From JBBKXP01 sp038251315 (GTDB lineage Bacteria; Pseudomonadota; Alphaproteobacteria; Rhodobacterales; Rhodobacteraceae): 5,834 nt of DNA. The notes beneath the pieces were generated by a model, which saw only the letters and a list, made by a program, of their open reading frames with translations, had not been told where the DNA came from and made no database searches. The stretch lies in assembly GCA_038251315.1 (NCBI GenBank), contig JBBSBK010000140.1, positions 1-5,834 of the forward strand, read 5' to 3'. Positions 3,980 through 5,834 of the stretch are shown piece by piece; the stretch's first letter is position 1; every line of letters starts with the position of its first letter. A program made the translations under genes and the position numbers.

Positions 3980-5834
3980 ATGACCAAGGTGAGTTACAAA
4001 CCTGCAGGCCGCGTGGCGGTGATTACGGTGGACAATCCGCCTGTAAACGCGCTGGGGCAGGCCGTGCGGCAGGGGCTGTGGGATGCCATCGCCCGCTTTG
4101 ATGCCGACGCCGACGCCCAAGCTGCCGTGATTATCGGGGCCGGGCGGCTGTTCATCGGGGGCGCGGATATCACCGAGTTCGGCAAGCCGCCGATGCAGCC
4201 GATCCTGCCTGATCTCGTCACCCGAATCGCCGCCGCGACCAAGCCTGTGATCGGCGCGATCCACGGAACGGCGCTGGGTGGCGGGTTGGAGGTGGCGCTG
4301 GGCGCGCATTACCGCATCGCCACCAAATCTGCAAAGCTGGGCCTGCCAGAGGTGACGCTGGGCGTCATCCCCGGGGCCGGTGGTACCCAGCGGACGCCGC
4401 GCCTTGTCGGGCTGGACGCGGCACTGACCCTGATGACCGGCGGCAAGCCGGTCGACGGAGCGCAGGCGTTGGACATGGGCTTGATCAATGAACTGGCGGG
4501 CGACGATCTGCGCGCCGATGCACTGGCCTACGCCGAACGGCTGATCACGGAGAATAGCACCCCCCGCGCCGTGACCGATCTGCCGTTCCCCGGTCCCGAT
4601 CCTGATCTGATCGCCAGATGGCGGCATCGCCTGATCGCGTCAGCCAAGGGTCAGGTCGCGCCGCTCGCCGTGCTGGAAGCGGTCATCGCGGGCATCGAAA
4701 TGCCCCTCGATCTCGCCCTCGCCGAAGAACGCCGCCTGTTTCTGTCGATGCTGGACACCCAGCAATGCGCCGGTCTGATGCATGCCTTCCTCGCCGAACG
4801 CGCCGCCGCCAAGGTGCCAGAGATTAAAGACGTCATCCCGCGCGACGTCACTCACGCCGGCGTCATCGGCGGCGGCACCATGGGCGCCGGCATAGCGACC
4901 GCTTTGCTGCTGGCGGGCCTGCACGTCGCGCTGGTCGAGCGCGACGACGCCTGCGCCGACCGCGCCCGCGATACCATCGGCCGCACCCTTGCCAGCGCCG
5001 TCAAGCGTGGCAAGCTGACCGATACCGAACGCGATGCGATCTTGTCCGACGCGCTGTCGACGGTCGTCGGTTACGAAGCGCTCGCTGACGCCGATCTCGT
5101 GGTCGAGGCGGTGTTCGAGGACATGGATTTGAAGATCGCGGTCTTTCGCGACCTGGACCGCGTCTGCAAGCCGGGCGCGGTGCTGGCGACGAACACGTCC
5201 TATCTCGATGTGAACCAGATCGCACAGGCAACCAAGCGGCCTGCCGACGTGATCGGGTTACACTACTTTTCCCCGGCGCATGTGATGAAGCTGTTGGAAA
5301 TCGTCGTGGCAGATGCGACAGCCGCCGACGTCACCGCCACGGCCTTTGCGATGGCGAAAAAACAGGGCAAGATCGGCGTACGGGCGGGTGTCTGCGACGG
5401 TTTCATCGGCAACCGCATCCTGTCGCATTATCGCACGGCGGTCGATCACATGGTGCTGGACGGTGCCAGCCCCTACGCGGTGGACCGCGCGCTGGTCGAT
5501 TTCGGCTTTGCGATGGGGCCGTATCAGGTGTCCGACCTTGCGGGCCTCGACATCGGTTACATGACCCGCCAGCGCAAGGCCGCTGACGCCCATCTCCGCG
5601 ACCGGTCGCCCGTCTTCGCGGATGCCCTGTATCACGCGGGTTGGCTGGGGCAGAAGGCCGGGCACGGCTACTACATCTACGATGCGGAGAACCTCAAGGG
5701 CCGTCCCGACGATGCCGTGACCGCGATCATCTCCCAGTCCCGCGCCGATCTGGGCCTGACCCCGCGCGACTTTGCGCCGGGTGAAATCGTGCGGCGCACC
5801 ATGGCCGCGATGGTGAACGAAGCATCGCGCGTGG
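3980..5834 (+). CDS. fadJ: Bifunctional enoyl-CoA hydratase/3-hydroxyacyl-CoA dehydrogenase, C-terminus cut by window
   Basis: This enzyme catalyses two consecutive beta-oxidation steps: hydration of trans-2-enoyl-CoA, then NAD-dependent oxidation of L-3-hydroxyacyl-CoA. Seen: 618 residues with no stop before the edge. Residues 1 to about 190 are a crotonase domain with oxyanion-hole segments GADI (61-64) and HGTALGGG (95-102). Both hydratase glutamates are in place, Glu104 in GGLEVALG and Glu124 in LPEVTLG. After a linker, a Rossmann NAD site GVIGGGTMGAGIA spans 294-306. The dehydrogenase residues are Ser407 (NTSYLD), His428 in LHYFSPAHVMKLLE with Glu440, and Asn478 in GFIGNRI. The HAD C-terminal domain (GFAMGPYQVSDLAGLD, 508-523) is followed by the beginning of its second repeat. 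Full-length relatives are about 700 residues, so roughly the last 80-110 are outside. Start: ATG 3980 with GGGAG at 3969-3973. FadJ and FadB are not separable from this part; no thiolase partner is visible upstream. Confidence 0.96.
   Translation, partial: MTKVSYKPAGRVAVITVDNPPVNALGQAVRQGLWDAIARFDADADAQAAVIIGAGRLFIGGADITEFGKPPMQPILPDLVTRIAAATKPVIGAIHGTALGGGLEVALGAHYRIATKSAKLGLPEVTLGVIPGAGGTQRTPRLVGLDAALTLMTGGKPVDGAQALDMGLINELAGDDLRADALAYAERLITENSTPRAVTDLPFPGPDPDLIARWRHRLIASAKGQVAPLAVLEAVIAGIEMPLDLALAEERRLFLSMLDTQQCAGLMHAFLAERAAAKVPEIKDVIPRDVTHAGVIGGGTMGAGIATALLLAGLHVALVERDDACADRARDTIGRTLASAVKRGKLTDTERDAILSDALSTVVGYEALADADLVVEAVFEDMDLKIAVFRDLDRVCKPGAVLATNTSYLDVNQIAQATKRPADVIGLHYFSPAHVMKLLEIVVADATAADVTATAFAMAKKQGKIGVRAGVCDGFIGNRILSHYRTAVDHMVLDGASPYAVDRALVDFGFAMGPYQVSDLAGLDIGYMTRQRKAADAHLRDRSPVFADALYHAGWLGQKAGHGYYIYDAENLKGRPDDAVTAIISQSRADLGLTPRDFAPGEIVRRTMAAMVNEASRV

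Noticed and set aside
3974..4627. Minus-strand open frames opposite fadJ (also 4640-4924 and 5258-5665)
   Set aside because: The plus strand encodes a continuous protein with all crotonase and dehydrogenase active-site residues. The minus products are compositional shadows.

Overview
The window is GC-rich chromosomal DNA, with strong G/C preference at third codon positions. It most likely comes from an alphaproteobacterium of the Rhodobacterales (Rhodobacteraceae/Roseobacter-Paracoccus type). This rests on the protein styles, the infA-maf-RNase E/G-yacG gene order and the tRNA-Phe sequence, all judged by eye without a database search.

Layout. (1) Positions 1-130, minus strand: the 5' end of an exported protein with a clear signal peptide; the rest lies outside the window. 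(2) Positions 131-362: a divergent intergenic region with a perfect 10-bp palindrome and a perfect 9-bp inverted repeat, plausible operator or hairpin elements. (3) Positions 363-1247: a nitrilase-superfamily (carbon-nitrogen) hydrolase with an intact Glu-Lys-Cys triad. (4) Positions 1325-3370: a tightly coupled information/housekeeping cluster of four genes. These are translation initiation factor IF-1 (infA), a Maf nucleotide pyrophosphatase, a short RNase E/G-family endoribonuclease, and the small zinc protein YacG. Each junction after infA is a 4-base stop/start overlap (GTGA, ATGA, GTGA). (5) Positions 3462-3536: tRNA-Phe(GAA) with encoded CCA. (6) Positions 3537-3979: a scar with no intact gene. 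It holds the first ~35 codons of a broken tyrosine-recombinase (integrase) gene reading away from the tRNA. This is fused at a 7-bp shared sequence to a broken, opposite-strand piece of an IS21-type IstB ATPase. (7) Positions 3980 to the window end: a FadJ/FadB-type bifunctional beta-oxidation enzyme (crotonase plus 3-hydroxyacyl-CoA dehydrogenase), cut by the window edge.

How it fits together. The infA-maf-rng-yacG block combines translation initiation, nucleotide-pool cleaning, RNA processing and (by homology) gyrase modulation, and is most likely one operon. The tRNA-Phe gene appears to have been the attachment site of a former genomic island that has since been almost completely deleted. 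The fatty-acid oxidation gene starts just beyond that scar and must draw its promoter from it or from nearby.

No convincing new defence or mobile system is present. The points most worth a second look are the decayed integrase/IstB chimera at tRNA-Phe, and the RNase E/G protein that stops where its zinc-link motif would begin, with a CPxC zinc protein starting in the overlapping next frame.
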